Source of the DNA: Streptomyces sp. NBC_00083
GTDB lineage: Bacteria; Actinomycetota; Actinomycetes; Streptomycetales; Streptomycetaceae
Assembly (NCBI RefSeq): GCF_026343295.1
Contig: NZ_JAPELY010000003.1
Coordinates: 806,001 to 870,000, forward strand
Reading direction: 5' to 3'
DNA length: 64,000 bases
In this document: positions 8,130-18,768 of the stretch, piece after piece
Numbering within the stretch: the stretch's first letter is position 1
Layout: the number at the start of each line of letters is the position of its first letter
Position numbers and translations under genes: made by a program
Notes under the pieces: generated by a model
Seen by the model: only the letters and a program-made list of their open reading frames with translations
The model's database searches: none
Told to the model about the DNA's origin: nothing

Positions 8130-11100
8130 TCAGCGCAGGTGGGAGGCGAGCACCGGGCCGATCAGAGTCAGCGCCTCGGGCGTGGTGAAGCGGCTGTGCG
8201 GGATGTCCAGCGGATGGTTCTCCACCGGGCCGTCCACGTGCTCGCTCCACAGCTCCGCCAGCGGCACGCCGTCGGCGCCCCGGCCCGGCAGGGCCTCGAA
8301 GAAGAGCACCCGGCCCCGGTAGCGGCCCGGCCGCTCGCCCTGGGCCAGCGCGAGGTTGTTGGCCGTCACCCGCACCAGCCGCCCGAGCGCTTCCGGGTCG
8401 AGGCCGCCCAGCACGCTGCCGCGCTCCCGCAACAGCTCCAGTACGGCGTCGGCCGTGGGCAGCCCGTGGCCGAGGGCCGCGCCCGGGTCCGCCGGGACGG
8501 CTGCCGCGAGCTCGTCGAGGTCGAGGCCGTCCAGGGCGAGCGAGAGGATCTCCGCGTCGCTGGGCCGCCCCGCGTGCCGGAACCGGCCGGTGGGGTGAGA
8601 GTCGAGCATCGCGAGCAGCGCCACCTCCTCGCCCGCCGCCTGGATCTGCCGCGCCATCTCGTGTGCCACCGTGCCGCCGAACGACCAGCCGAGCAGGTGG
8701 TACGGGCCGTGCGGCTGCACCTCGCGGACCAGCCGCAGATAGTCGGCGGTCATCTCGGCCACGCTGCCCGGCAGTTCACCGTCGCCGTCGAGGCCGCGGG
8801 CCTGCAGCGCGAAGAGCGGACGGTCACGGTCGAGGTGGCGTGCGAGCCCGGAGTAGCACCAGCCGAGGCCGCCGCCCGGGTGCACGGCGAACAGCGGCGG
8901 GCGCGATCCGCCGGTGCGCAGCGGCAGCAGCCGGCCGAGTCCCCCGTCGTCCAGCGCCCCGCCGTCCGCGCCGATCCGCTCGGCGAGCAGGGCCACCGTC
9001 GGCGTCTCGAACAGGGCCCGCAGACCGACCTGGACGTTCAGCTCCGCACGGATCCTGGCGGTCAGCCGCGCGGCGAGCAGCGAATGCCCGCCCAGATCGA
9101 AGAAGTTGTCGTCGATGCCGACGCCCTCGACGGACAGGGTGGTCGCGAACAGGTCGCACAGGACGTGTTCGTGCGGGGTGCGCGGTGCTCGCGCCGCCGG
9201 GGTGCGGCCGGCGGTGGGCGCGGGCAGCGCCCGGCGGTCGAGCTTGCCGTTGGGGGTGAGCGGCAGCGCGTCGAGCAGCACCGTGCCGGACGGGACGAGG
9301 TGGGCGGGGAGGTGGGCGACGGCGTGGGCGCGCAGCTCGGCCGGATCGGGGGCCGCACCGGGGGCCGGCACGAGGTAGGCGACGAGCCGCTGGTCGCCGG
9401 GGTGGTCCTCGCGGAGCAGGACGGCGGCCTGCGCGATGTCGGGACGGTTGGTGAAGTGCGTTTCGATCTCGGCGGGTTCGACGCGGAAGCCGCGCAGCTT
9501 GAACTGGTCGTCGGTGCGGCCGAGGAATTCGAGCCGCCCCGCGCCCTGGTCGTCGTACTGCCAGCGGCCGAGGTCACCGCTGCGGTACATCCGCGCGCCG
9601 GGCTCGCCGAAGGGGTCGGGAAGGAACCGCTCGGCGGTCAGGCCCGGCCGGCCCAGGTAGCCGCGGGTCACCAGGGCGCCCGCGATGAACAGCTCGCCTC
9701 CGACACCGATCGGAAGGGCCCGCAGTGCCTCGTCGAGGACGTACATCCGCGTGTTCCAGACCGGTGTGCCGATGGTGATCACGCCGGAGGGCGCGGTGTC
9801 ACCGGGCTCGATGCGGAACTCGGTGCAGCCCACCGTGGTCTCGGTGGGACCGTACTCGTTGATCACCGTGGTGCCCGGGTGCCGGCCGCGCCACTCGTCG
9901 AGGACCTCGCCCATCAGGGACTCGCCGCCGAGCACCAGCTGCTCGCTGGGGGAGAAGCGCTCGGGCAGCGCGGTCAGCAGGGCCAGGTGGCTGGGGGTCG
10001 CCTTGACGAAGGTCGGCCGTTCGAACTCCCGGGCCGTGGGCGCCTGGTCGTCGAGTTCGATGAGCTGGACGGACCCGCCGCTGGTGAGCGGGGCGAAGAG
10101 GCCGGTGACGGTGAGGTCGAAGGAGACCGGCGAGTGGACGAGCGCTCGCCCCGCCACGCCGGCGTAGGCCTCGCGGGCCCAGGCCAGGTAGGCGTCGAGG
10201 GAGTGGTGCTCGACCACGACGCCCTTGGGGCGGCCGGTGGAGCCGGAGGTGTAGATCACATAGGCGGGGTTGCGCGGTGACAGGGGAGCCGAGCGGTCGG
10301 CGTCGGTGAGGTCGTGCGCCGGAAGGGCGGCCAGCTCGGCGACCGTGCCGGGCGCGTCGAGCAGCAGGCGCGGATGGCCCGTGGCGGGCAGAAGGGCGGC
10401 CGCATCCGTGGTGGTGAGCACGCACAGCGGGCCGGCGTCGGCCAGGGTGTAGGCGATCCGCTCGCCCGGGTGGGTGAGGTCGACCGGCAGGTAGGCCGCG
10501 CCGGACTTGAGCACCGCGAGCACGGCCACCAGGGTTTCGACGGAGCGCGGCACGGCCAGCGCGACGAGCAGTTCGGGTCCGGCTCCCTGGGCCACCAGAT
10601 GACGGGCCAACCGGTTGGCGTCGGCGTCCAGTTGGGCGTAGGTGAGGGTGTCGGCGCCGCAGGAGACGGCGGTGGCGTGCGGGGTGCGGGCGACCTGAGC
10701 GGCGAACAGCTCCGGCAGGCAGAGGCCGGGCAGCGCGCGGGTCGGGCCGCTCCAGTCGGAGAACAGCACCTGGCGCTCGTGGGCGTCCAGCAGGTCGGTG
10801 TTGTGGATGGAGGTGTCGGGGTGCTCGGCGGCGGCGTCCAGGATCCGCAGGAACTGGGCCGCGAGCCGCTCCACCGTGGCCGGCTCGAACAGGTCGGCCG
10901 CGTACTCCACGGTGACGGTGAGACCGCCGGGGGAGCCGTCCTCGGCGTGGTGTTCCGTGACCGTGAACGACAGGTCGAACTTCGCGGCCCCCTCGAACTC
11001 CACGTCAGCGGCGGCCGGTTCGGGCCCGGTCGCGCCGGGCGTGTTGTTGAGGGTGAGGGCGGTCTGGAAGAGGGGGTGGCGGTGCGGGGAGCGGCTGGGG

Positions 11101-14100
11101 TTGACGGCCTCGACGAGCCGCTCGAAGGGGAGGTCCTGGTGGGCGAGGGCGGTGAGGCCCACGTCGCGGGTGCGGTGCAGGAGCTGGGTGTGGGTCGGGT
11201 TGCCGCCGGTGTCGGTGCGCAGGACCAGGGTGTTGACGAAGAACCCGACCAGGCCGTCCAGCTCCGGTACGGTGCGCCCGGCGGTCGGGGTGCCGATCGG
11301 CACGTCGCTGCCCGCGCCGTTCCGGGTGAGCAGGGTGGCGAGCGCGGCGTGCAGGGAGTGGAACAGCGTGGCCTGATGCGTACGGGCGTGCGCCACCAGC
11401 GCGCGGTGTACGGCCGGGCCGGTGCGCACCGTGTGGTTGCGCGCGCGGTGGGTGGGGTGGGCCGGTCGCGGGTGGTCGGCGGGGAGGGCGATCTCCTCGG
11501 GGAGCCCGGCGAGGACACCGCTCCAGTGCGTGAGCTGATCGTGCAGGGGCGTGCCGGGGGTGTCGGCGTCTCCGAGGTGGCGCCGCTGCCACAGGGCGTA
11601 GTCGGCGTACTGGACGGGCAGCGCCGCCCAGTCCGGCGCCTGCCCCCGCACCCGGGCGTGATAGGCGGTGGTGAGGTCCTCGCTGAGCGGACGCATCGAC
11701 AGTCCGTCACCGGCGATGTGGTGCAGCACCAGGACCAGCAGGTGATCCCGCGGTGCGAGGGTGAACAGGGCCGCACGCAGCGGGAGTTCGGCGGTCAGGT
11801 CGAAGGGGCGGGCGCACAGGGCGCCGATGTCGTCACGGGCCCCGGCCTCGTCGGTCTGCGTCACGGCCAGCGGCACCAGGCCCGCGGCGGCCGGCCTGAT
11901 CTCCTGGCACGGCTCGCCGTCTTGCGCGGGGAACACGGTCCGCAGCGTCTCGTGCCGCGCGACCACGTCGTCCACGGCCCCGCGCAGCGCGGCCGTGTCG
12001 ACCGCCTCGGTCAGGCGCAGCACCACCGGGATGTTGTACGAGGCGCGCTCGGTCTCGTCCATGCGGTTGAGGAACCAGAGGCGGGCCTGCGCCGAGGAGA
12101 GCGGGACGCGGTCCGGCCGGGGCTCGGCGCGTACCAGCGGCGGCAGGGCGACGGCCGGGCGGGCGCCGTCCAGACGCTCGGCGAGCGCCGCGACGGTGGG
12201 CGCCTCGAAGAGGTCTCGTACGCCGATGTCCGCGTGCAGCTCGGCCCGTACCGCGGCGACCAGGCGCATCGCGAGCAGCGAGTGGCCGCCGCGTTCGAAG
12301 AAGTTGTCGTCGATGCCGACGCGGTCGGTGGAGAGGGCCGAGGCGAAGAGCCCGCACAGCGCTTCCTCGAAGGGGGTGCGGGGGGCTCGGGCGGGCGCGT
12401 CGGACGCGCTGTGCGCGTCGGGCGCCGGCAGGGCGCGCCGGTCGAGCTTGCCGTTGGCGGTGAGCGGCAGCGTGTCCAGGAGGACGACGGCGGACGGGAC
12501 GAGATGGGCGGGCAGGCGGGCCGCGGCGTGCGCGCGCAGCTCGGCCGGGCCGGGGAGCACGGACGCGTCGGCCGTGTCGGCCGTGTCGGCCGGAACCAGG
12601 TAGGCCACCAGACGCTGGTCGCCCGGGTGGTCCTCGCGCAGCAGCACGGCGGCCTGGCCGATGCCGGGGAGGGCCGCGAAATGGGCCTCGATCTCGGCGG
12701 GTTCGATCCGGAAGCCGCGCAGCTTGATCTGGTCGTCGGTGCGGCCGAGGAATTCGAGGTGCGCCCCGCCCCGCTCGTCGTGGCGGCGGCGGCCGAGGTC
12801 ACCGGTGCGGTACATCCGGGCGCCCGGCTCGCCGAACGGATCCGGCAGGAAACGCTCGGCGGTCGCGGCGGGACGGCCCAGATATCCGCGGGCGACGCCG
12901 GCGCCGCCGATGTACAGCTCGCCCGGGACCCCGGTCGGCAGCTGACGCAGTCCGGCGTCCAGCACCTGGACCCGCATGTTGTCCAGGGGGCGGCCGATCG
13001 GCACGGTGCTGCCGAGCGGGTCGCCGGCCTCGATGGGGTGCCGGGTCGCGAAGACGGTGGTCTCGGTCGGGCCGTAGCCGTCGACCACCCGCAGCCCCGG
13101 ATGGGCGGCCAGTACGCGGCGCACGGCGGTCGCCGGGACCACGTCGCCGCCGGTCATGACCTCCCGCACGCCGGCGAGGCTCTGCGGCGCGGCCTCGGCG
13201 AGCAGCCGGAACAGGCCCGCCGTCAGCCACAGCGCGGTGACGCGGTGGTCGGCGATCAGGCGTCCGACGGCCGCGACGTCCAGAGCGCCGGCCGGTGCGA
13301 CCACCACCTCGCCGCCGTTGAGCAGCGGCACCCACAGCTCGTAGGTGGCCGCGTCGAAGGCGTGCGGGGAGTGGAACAGGACCCGCTCGTGGTGACCGTC
13401 CCCGCGCCACCAGCGGTCGGCGGCCAGGGCGGCCACGTCGGCGTGGGTGACCGCCACGCCCTTGGGGCGGCCGGTCGAGCCGGAGGTGTACATCACGTAG
13501 GCGAGCCGGTCCTGCTGTACGGCGGGGACGGGCGGGGCGGGTGTGGCGGGCAGGGGCGCCGAGACGTCCACCACGCGGACGCCCGCCGCGGCCCGGTCCC
13601 GCACGAACGGCAGGTCGCGGGTGGCGGCGTCCACCAGGAGCAGCTCCGCGCCGGTGTCCTCCAGGACCAGCGCCATCCGCTCGGCGGGCCAGCTCTCGCT
13701 CAGCGGCACGTACGCGCCGCCGGCCCGCACCACGGCGAGGGTGGAGACCACGAGGGCGGCCGAGCGCTCCTGGAGGAGCGCGATCCGGCGTTCCCCGCCC
13801 GCGCCGAGCGCCACCAGATGACGGGCCAACCGATCCGACCGGGAGGCGAGTTGGGCGTAGGTGAGGGTGTCGGCGCCGCAGGTGACGGCGGCGGCGTGCG
13901 GGGTGCGGGCCACCTGCGCGGCGAACAGCTCCGGCAGAGCGGCATCCGGCAGCGGGTGCACGGCGCCGCGGGCGAGGGCCGCGACCTGTGCCCGGCCGCT
14001 CTCGCCGAGGAGATCGGCGGTGCCGATCGGGACGTCGGGGTGGTGGGCGGCGTGGCGCAGGGCGCGCTGGAACTGCTCCGCGAGCCCTTCGGCGGTGGCG

Positions 14101-17100
14101 GCCTCGAAGAGGTCGGCGGCGTACTCGACGGTGACGGTGAGACCGCCGGGGGAGCCGTCCTCGGCGTGGTGCTCGGTGACCGTGAAGGACAGGTCGAACT
14201 TGGCGGCGCTCTCGAAGTCCATGTCCTGGGCGTCGGGCTGCCCCGGCGCGTCGGTGGCGGTGTTGAGGGTGAGGGCGGTCTGGAAGAGGGGGTGGCGGTG
14301 GGGTGCGCGCGCGGGGTTGAGCGCCTCGACGAGCCGCTCGAAGGGGAGGTCCTGGTGGCTGAGGGCGGTGAGGCCCACGTCGCGGGTGCGGTGCAGGAGC
14401 TGGGTGTGGGTCGGGTTGCCGCCGGTGTCGGTGCGCAGGACGAGCGTGTTGACGAAGAACCCGATGAGGTCGTCGAGTTCGGGGTGGGTGCGGCCCGCGG
14501 TGGGGGTGCCGATGGGCAGGTCGGTTCCGGCGCCGTTGCGGGTCAGGAGGGTGGCGAGGGTGGCGTGCAGGGTGTGGAAGAGCGTGGCCTGGTGGGCACG
14601 GGCGTGGATGGCGAGCCGGCGGTGGGTGGCCGCGTCGGTGTGGGACGTGTGGCGGGCGGCGCGGTGGGTCGGGGCGGCGGGCCGCGGGTGGTCGGCGGGC
14701 AGCGGGATCTCGTCGGGGAGGCCGGCGAGGTGCGCGGTCCAGTGGGTGAGCTGGTCGTGCAGCGGCGTACCGGGGGTGTCGGTGTCGCCGAGGTGCTGGT
14801 GCTGCCAGAGGGTGTGGTCGGCGTACTGGACGGGCAGCGGGCTCCACTCGGGCGCACGGCCGGCGGCCCGTGCGTGGTAGGCGGCGGTGAGGTCACGCGT
14901 CAGGGGCCGCATGGACCAGCCGTCGCCGACGATGTGGTGCAGCACCAGAACGAGCCGGTGCTCGTCCGGCGCGAGGGTGAACAGGGCCGCGCGCAGCGGT
15001 AGTTCGGTGGTCAGGTCGAAGGGCCTCGCACACAGCTCGGTAATCCGGGAGCGGGCTCCGGCCTCGTCCGTGACGGCCACGGTCAGGGGCACCGGGCCGG
15101 GGCCGGCCGGGAGGATGTGCTGGCGGGGCTCGCCGCCGGTCTCGGGGAACAGCGTGCGGAGCGTCTCGTGCCGCTCGACCACGTCGTCGAGCGCGGCCCG
15201 CAGGGCGCCGGTGTCCAGCGCCCCGGTCAGCCGCAGCACGACGGGCATCGTGTAGGCGCCGGCCCCGCTCTCCATGCGGTTGAGGAACCAGAGACGGGCC
15301 TGGGCGAAGGAGAGCGGGATGCGGTCCGGCCGGGGCGCCGCGACCACCAGGGGCGGCAGCGAGGCCGCGGGGCGGGCCTGTTCCAGGCGGGCGGCCAGAG
15401 CCGCGACGGTGGGCGTCTCGAAGACGTCGCGCACGCTGGTCGCGGTGCCGAGTCCGGTGCGGACGGCCGCGGCCAGGCGCATCGCGAGCAGGGAGTGCCC
15501 GCCGAGATCGAAGAAGCTCTCGTCGATGCCCGGTTCGCGGTCGGTGCCGAGGACATCGGCGAAGATCCGGCACAGCGCGGCTTCCCGCTCGTCGCGCGGG
15601 GCCCGCCCGCTCGGGCCCTCCTCGCGCCGCGGCGCGGGCAGCGCCCGCCGGTCGAGCTTGCCGTTGGCGGTGATGGGGAGCGCGTCGAGCACCACCAGGG
15701 CGGACGGCACCATGTAGCCGGGAAGCGACGCCATCAACTCGGCGCGCAGGGCGCCCACGTCGGGCTCCGTGCCGGGAGAGGCAACGACGTAGCCCACCAG
15801 GTCGCGCTGGGCCGGACGGTCCTCGCGCACCACCGCGGCGGCGGCGGACACCGACGGCAGGGCGGCCAACGCCGCCTCCACCTCGCCGAGTTCGATCCGG
15901 AAGCCGCGGATCTTCACCTGGTCGTCGAGCCGCCCGAGGAACTCGATCGCGCCGTCCGGCAGCCGCCGCGCCAGGTCGCCGGTGCGGTAGAGCCGGTCGC
16001 CCGGCCCGCCGAACGGGTCGGGGACGAACCGCTCGGCCGTGAGACCCGGGCGGCCCAGATAGCCGCGGGTCACCTGGGCGCCGCCGATGAACAGCTCACC
16101 CGGCACCCCGACCGGCACCGGCTCGCCGCCGCCGTCCAGGACGTACGCCCGGACGTTGCCCAGCGGCCGGCCGATCGGCACGGTCGCCGTGGCGGCGAGC
16201 CGGTCGGCCCGCGGGCGGTGGGTGGTCACGCCGACGGTGGTCTCCGTCGGCCCGTAGTGGTTGAGGACCTCGCACCCGGCCCGGCCGAGCAGCTCGCGCA
16301 CCCAGGAGCTGGTCGAGCCCTCGCCGCCGAGGATCAGGCCCCGCCGGGGCAGCACCCGGTGTTCGGCGCCGGGCCCTTCGAGGGCCGCCAGGTGCGAGGG
16401 GCTGATCTTCAGGTAGTCGACCGTGTGCTCCGCGAAGTAGGCCGCGAGCAGCTGCCCGTCCGACGCGGTGTCGGCGTCCACCATGTGCAGGGTGCCACCG
16501 CCCAGGAGCGCCGACGAGAGCACGGTGACGCACGAGTCGAACGTGAACGGCTGCACCATGGCGTAGCCGGCCCCGTCCGCCAGATCCAGCGCGGACACCA
16601 CCGCGGTGCGGTAGTTGAGCAGCTGGCGGTGCTCGACCACCACGCCCTTGGGCCGCCCGGTCGAGCCGGAGGTGAACAGGACGTACGCCGCCCGGCCCGG
16701 GTCGACCCTCACATCGGGCGCGGTGTCGGGGAGCGCGCCGAGGCCGGCCTCGTCCACCACCACCGCCCGCACACCCTCGGGCAGCAGCCCGGCCGACGAC
16801 GCGCGCGTGATCACCACGGGGGCGCCGGTGTCGGCGAGCATCATCGCCATCCGCTCCCGCGGCTGCGCCGGATCGATCGGGACGTAGCAGCCGCCCGCCT
16901 TCAGGACGGCCAGCAGCGCGACCACGGTCCAGGCCCCGCGCTCCAGGCAGATCCCGACCGGGGTCTCCGCGGCGACGCCCAGTCCGCGCAGATGGTGGGC
17001 GAACCGGTTGGCGAGCCGGTCGAGGTCTCCGTAGCGGTACGTGCCGTCGGCGCCGACCACCGCGACGGCCCCCGGCGTCCGCGCGGCCTGCTCGGCGAAG

Positions 17101-18680
17101 CGGCCGTGGAAGGTGCCGGCCGGCACCGGCAGGGCCGTGGCGTTCCAGGTGTCGAGGACGAGGGCGCGCTCGGCGGGCGGCAGCAGCGGCAGCCGGCCGA
17201 CCGGCCGGTGCGGGCCGGCCGAGGCCTCACGCAGCACGGTGGCGTAGTGGGCGAGCATCCGCTCGGCGGAACGCTCCTCGTAGCGGTCGGCGCGGTGGAC
17301 CAGGGTCAGCGTCAGGGTGGTTCCGTCGTCCGAGACGGTGAAGGTCAGATCGCGCTTGGCGTCGACGGGCCCGGCCCCGTCCAGCGGGGACAGCGTCAAC
17401 TCCTCGTCCTGGGAAGGCGTTTGAGCGGTGCCGGGCGTGCCCGTCGGGCCGCCGGGGGCGCTCTGGTCGAGGACCAGCATGGTGCGGGCGAGGCCGTCCG
17501 GGGAGCCGGCCCGCAGCTGCGCCGCCAACTGCTCGAACGGCACCTCCTGGTGCTGGAAGTCGCGGCGGGTCGCCTCGGTGACCCGGTCGAGCAGCTCGGC
17601 GAAGGTCGGCTCGCCCGTCAGGTCGCCGCGCAGCAGCAGCGTGTTGACGAAGCAGCCGATGAGGCCTTCGAGTTCGGTGCGTTCCCGGCCGCCGACCGGC
17701 GTGGCGACCACCGGGTCCGTGCCGCCGCCGTAGCGGTGCAACAGCACCTGGAGGGCCGCGAGCGCCACCGTGAAGAGCGTGGTGCGGTGCCCCGCGGCCA
17801 GCGCCCGCAGCCCGGCCGTGACATCGGCGGGCAGCTCCAGGGTGTGGGAGCCCGCGCCGGCGCCGCCCTCGGGCCGTCCCGTCGCGGTGGCCGGGGGAGG
17901 GGTGTCGTTCAGGCCGGAGAGCCGCTCCTGCCAGTACCGCAGGCTCTCCTGGTGGGCGGCGCCCTCCAGACGGCCGCGCTGCCAGGCGGCGAAGTCGCCG
18001 TACTGCACCGCCAACGGCTCCGGCGCCTGCGGCCCGTCCGCCGCCCGGTAGGCCGCCGAGACCTCGGCGAGCAGAACGTTCACCGACCAGGCGTCAGCCA
18101 CGATGTGATGAGCCGTCAGTGCCAGGACGTGTTCGCGCTCCGAGGCGCGCAGCAGTACGGCACGGAGCAGCGGCCCGGACGCCAGGTCGAACGGGGTGCG
18201 GGCCTCGTCGGCCAGCCGCTCGCGCACCCGCGCCTCGGCCTCGTCCGGCGTCAGACCCGTGAGGTCCACGACCGGCAGGCCGAACTCGGCCTCGTCATGG
18301 ACGAGTTGGGAGGGAAGGCCGTCCGTGCCCGCGGCGAAGGTGGTGCGCAGCACCTCGTGCCGGGCGATCACCGTCCGGAACGCCAGGGACAGCCGCTCGG
18401 TGTCCAGCGGCCCCGAACAGGCCACCGCCATCGGCACGTTGTACGCCGCCGACTCCGGAGCCAGCTGCTGTGCCAGCCAGATCTGCTCCTGCGTGAACGA
18501 GAGCGGCACCGGCGCCCCCGCGGCGCGGCGCGGCACCCCCTGGGCGGGCCCGGCCGGGCGCCGGGCCGTCCGCTCGCGCAGCCGGGCCTCCAGCCTGGCC
18601 CGCTGTTCGGGCGACAGGCCGGCGATACGGCGGGCGGTGTCGGCGGCGGTGGCGTCGGCGGCGGTGTGGGTGGTGCTCAC
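8130..18680 (-). CDS. trimodular NRPS, (C-A-PCP)x3-TE, predicted Asp-Val-Asn
   Basis: The protein has 3516 residues. C domains carry HHIVADAWS (~195), HHIVGDGWS (~1245) and HHIAGDGLS (~2315). PCP serines lie in GGHSLL at ~1060, ~2130 and ~3198. A type I thioesterase with GWSFGG near 3330 ends the protein and should release the product. Reading the ten-residue A-domain code by eye gives DSTKIGHVGK (close to Asp), DAYWMGGVFK (Val-like) and DLTKVGEVGK (Asn). No epimerase domain is present. The start is a GTG at 18680 with GGGGAGA seven bases upstream; the frame is open for another 936 bases, but those overlap the VioC-like gene. It is the last synthetase of the line by gene order. Modules 2 and 3 are unusually alike at the DNA level. 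Confidence 0.93.
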   Translation of the reverse strand: MSTTHTAADATAADTARRIAGLSPEQRARLEARLRERTARRPAGPAQGVPRRAAGAPVPLSFTQEQIWLAQQLAPESAAYNVPMAVACSGPLDTERLSLAFRTVIARHEVLRTTFAAGTDGLPSQLVHDEAEFGLPVVDLTGLTPDEAEARVRERLADEARTPFDLASGPLLRAVLLRASEREHVLALTAHHIVADAWSVNVLLAEVSAAYRAADGPQAPEPLAVQYGDFAAWQRGRLEGAAHQESLRYWQERLSGLNDTPPPATATGRPEGGAGAGSHTLELPADVTAGLRALAAGHRTTLFTVALAALQVLLHRYGGGTDPVVATPVGGRERTELEGLIGCFVNTLLLRGDLTGEPTFAELLDRVTEATRRDFQHQEVPFEQLAAQLRAGSPDGLARTMLVLDQSAPGGPTGTPGTAQTPSQDEELTLSPLDGAGPVDAKRDLTFTVSDDGTTLTLTLVHRADRYEERSAERMLAHYATVLREASAGPHRPVGRLPLLPPAERALVLDTWNATALPVPAGTFHGRFAEQAARTPGAVAVVGADGTYRYGDLDRLANRFAHHLRGLGVAAETPVGICLERGAWTVVALLAVLKAGGCYVPIDPAQPRERMAMMLADTGAPVVITRASSAGLLPEGVRAVVVDEAGLGALPDTAPDVRVDPGRAAYVLFTSGSTGRPKGVVVEHRQLLNYRTAVVSALDLADGAGYAMVQPFTFDSCVTVLSSALLGGGTLHMVDADTASDGQLLAAYFAEHTVDYLKISPSHLAALEGPGAEHRVLPRRGLILGGEGSTSSWVRELLGRAGCEVLNHYGPTETTVGVTTHRPRADRLAATATVPIGRPLGNVRAYVLDGGGEPVPVGVPGELFIGGAQVTRGYLGRPGLTAERFVPDPFGGPGDRLYRTGDLARRLPDGAIEFLGRLDDQVKIRGFRIELGEVEAALAALPSVSAAAAVVREDRPAQRDLVGYVVASPGTEPDVGALRAELMASLPGYMVPSALVVLDALPITANGKLDRRALPAPRREEGPSGRAPRDEREAALCRIFADVLGTDREPGIDESFFDLGGHSLLAMRLAAAVRTGLGTATSVRDVFETPTVAALAARLEQARPAASLPPLVVAAPRPDRIPLSFAQARLWFLNRMESGAGAYTMPVVLRLTGALDTGALRAALDDVVERHETLRTLFPETGGEPRQHILPAGPGPVPLTVAVTDEAGARSRITELCARPFDLTTELPLRAALFTLAPDEHRLVLVLHHIVGDGWSMRPLTRDLTAAYHARAAGRAPEWSPLPVQYADHTLWQHQHLGDTDTPGTPLHDQLTHWTAHLAGLPDEIPLPADHPRPAAPTHRAARHTSHTDAATHRRLAIHARAHQATLFHTLHATLATLLTRNGAGTDLPIGTPTAGRTHPELDDLIGFFVNTLVLRTDTGGNPTHTQLLHRTRDVGLTALSHQDLPFERLVEALNPARAPHRHPLFQTALTLNTATDAPGQPDAQDMDFESAAKFDLSFTVTEHHAEDGSPGGLTVTVEYAADLFEAATAEGLAEQFQRALRHAAHHPDVPIGTADLLGESGRAQVAALARGAVHPLPDAALPELFAAQVARTPHAAAVTCGADTLTYAQLASRSDRLARHLVALGAGGERRIALLQERSAALVVSTLAVVRAGGAYVPLSESWPAERMALVLEDTGAELLLVDAATRDLPFVRDRAAAGVRVVDVSAPLPATPAPPVPAVQQDRLAYVMYTSGSTGRPKGVAVTHADVAALAADRWWRGDGHHERVLFHSPHAFDAATYELWVPLLNGGEVVVAPAGALDVAAVGRLIADHRVTALWLTAGLFRLLAEAAPQSLAGVREVMTGGDVVPATAVRRVLAAHPGLRVVDGYGPTETTVFATRHPIEAGDPLGSTVPIGRPLDNMRVQVLDAGLRQLPTGVPGELYIGGAGVARGYLGRPAATAERFLPDPFGEPGARMYRTGDLGRRRHDERGGAHLEFLGRTDDQIKLRGFRIEPAEIEAHFAALPGIGQAAVLLREDHPGDQRLVAYLVPADTADTADASVLPGPAELRAHAAARLPAHLVPSAVVLLDTLPLTANGKLDRRALPAPDAHSASDAPARAPRTPFEEALCGLFASALSTDRVGIDDNFFERGGHSLLAMRLVAAVRAELHADIGVRDLFEAPTVAALAERLDGARPAVALPPLVRAEPRPDRVPLSSAQARLWFLNRMDETERASYNIPVVLRLTEAVDTAALRGAVDDVVARHETLRTVFPAQDGEPCQEIRPAAAGLVPLAVTQTDEAGARDDIGALCARPFDLTAELPLRAALFTLAPRDHLLVLVLHHIAGDGLSMRPLSEDLTTAYHARVRGQAPDWAALPVQYADYALWQRRHLGDADTPGTPLHDQLTHWSGVLAGLPEEIALPADHPRPAHPTHRARNHTVRTGPAVHRALVAHARTHQATLFHSLHAALATLLTRNGAGSDVPIGTPTAGRTVPELDGLVGFFVNTLVLRTDTGGNPTHTQLLHRTRDVGLTALAHQDLPFERLVEAVNPSRSPHRHPLFQTALTLNNTPGATGPEPAAADVEFEGAAKFDLSFTVTEHHAEDGSPGGLTVTVEYAADLFEPATVERLAAQFLRILDAAAEHPDTSIHNTDLLDAHERQVLFSDWSGPTRALPGLCLPELFAAQVARTPHATAVSCGADTLTYAQLDADANRLARHLVAQGAGPELLVALAVPRSVETLVAVLAVLKSGAAYLPVDLTHPGERIAYTLADAGPLCVLTTTDAAALLPATGHPRLLLDAPGTVAELAALPAHDLTDADRSAPLSPRNPAYVIYTSGSTGRPKGVVVEHHSLDAYLAWAREAYAGVAGRALVHSPVSFDLTVTGLFAPLTSGGSVQLIELDDQAPTAREFERPTFVKATPSHLALLTALPERFSPSEQLVLGGESLMGEVLDEWRGRHPGTTVINEYGPTETTVGCTEFRIEPGDTAPSGVITIGTPVWNTRMYVLDEALRALPIGVGGELFIAGALVTRGYLGRPGLTAERFLPDPFGEPGARMYRSGDLGRWQYDDQGAGRLEFLGRTDDQFKLRGFRVEPAEIETHFTNRPDIAQAAVLLREDHPGDQRLVAYLVPAPGAAPDPAELRAHAVAHLPAHLVPSGTVLLDALPLTPNGKLDRRALPAPTAGRTPAARAPRTPHEHVLCDLFATTLSVEGVGIDDNFFDLGGHSLLAARLTARIRAELNVQVGLRALFETPTVALLAERIGADGGALDDGGLGRLLPLRTGGSRPPLFAVHPGGGLGWCYSGLARHLDRDRPLFALQARGLDGDGELPGSVAEMTADYLRLVREVQPHGPYHLLGWSFGGTVAHEMARQIQAAGEEVALLAMLDSHPTGRFRHAGRPSDAEILSLALDGLDLDELAAAVPADPGAALGHGLPTADAVLELLRERGSVLGGLDPEALGRLVRVTANNLALAQGERPGRYRGRVLFFEALPGRGADGVPLAELWSEHVDGPVENHPLDIPHSRFTTPEALTLIGPVLASHLR
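10860..11600 (-). repeat. duplicated C-domain segment, copy in module 3
   Basis: This stretch of the third-module C domain is nearly identical at the DNA level to 14080-14800 in the second module, about 3.2 kb away in the same orientation. Identity runs over many blocks longer than 30 bases. It indicates recent duplication or gene conversion between modules. Confidence 0.8.
14080..14800 (-). repeat. duplicated C-domain segment, copy in module 2
   Basis: This is the partner of the repeat at 10860-11600. The similarity continues into the N-terminal part of the A domain and resumes near the A8-A10 region, but the substrate-pocket core between them has diverged (Val-like versus Asn codes). Confidence 0.8.
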
Positions 18681-18768
18681 GGTGCTCTCCCCGGAGAAGG
18701 TCAGGCGGGCCCGAAGGCGGGTCGTGGAATGCGGAGCCGGGCCGGCGGTCGGGGCCGGCGGGCCGCGG

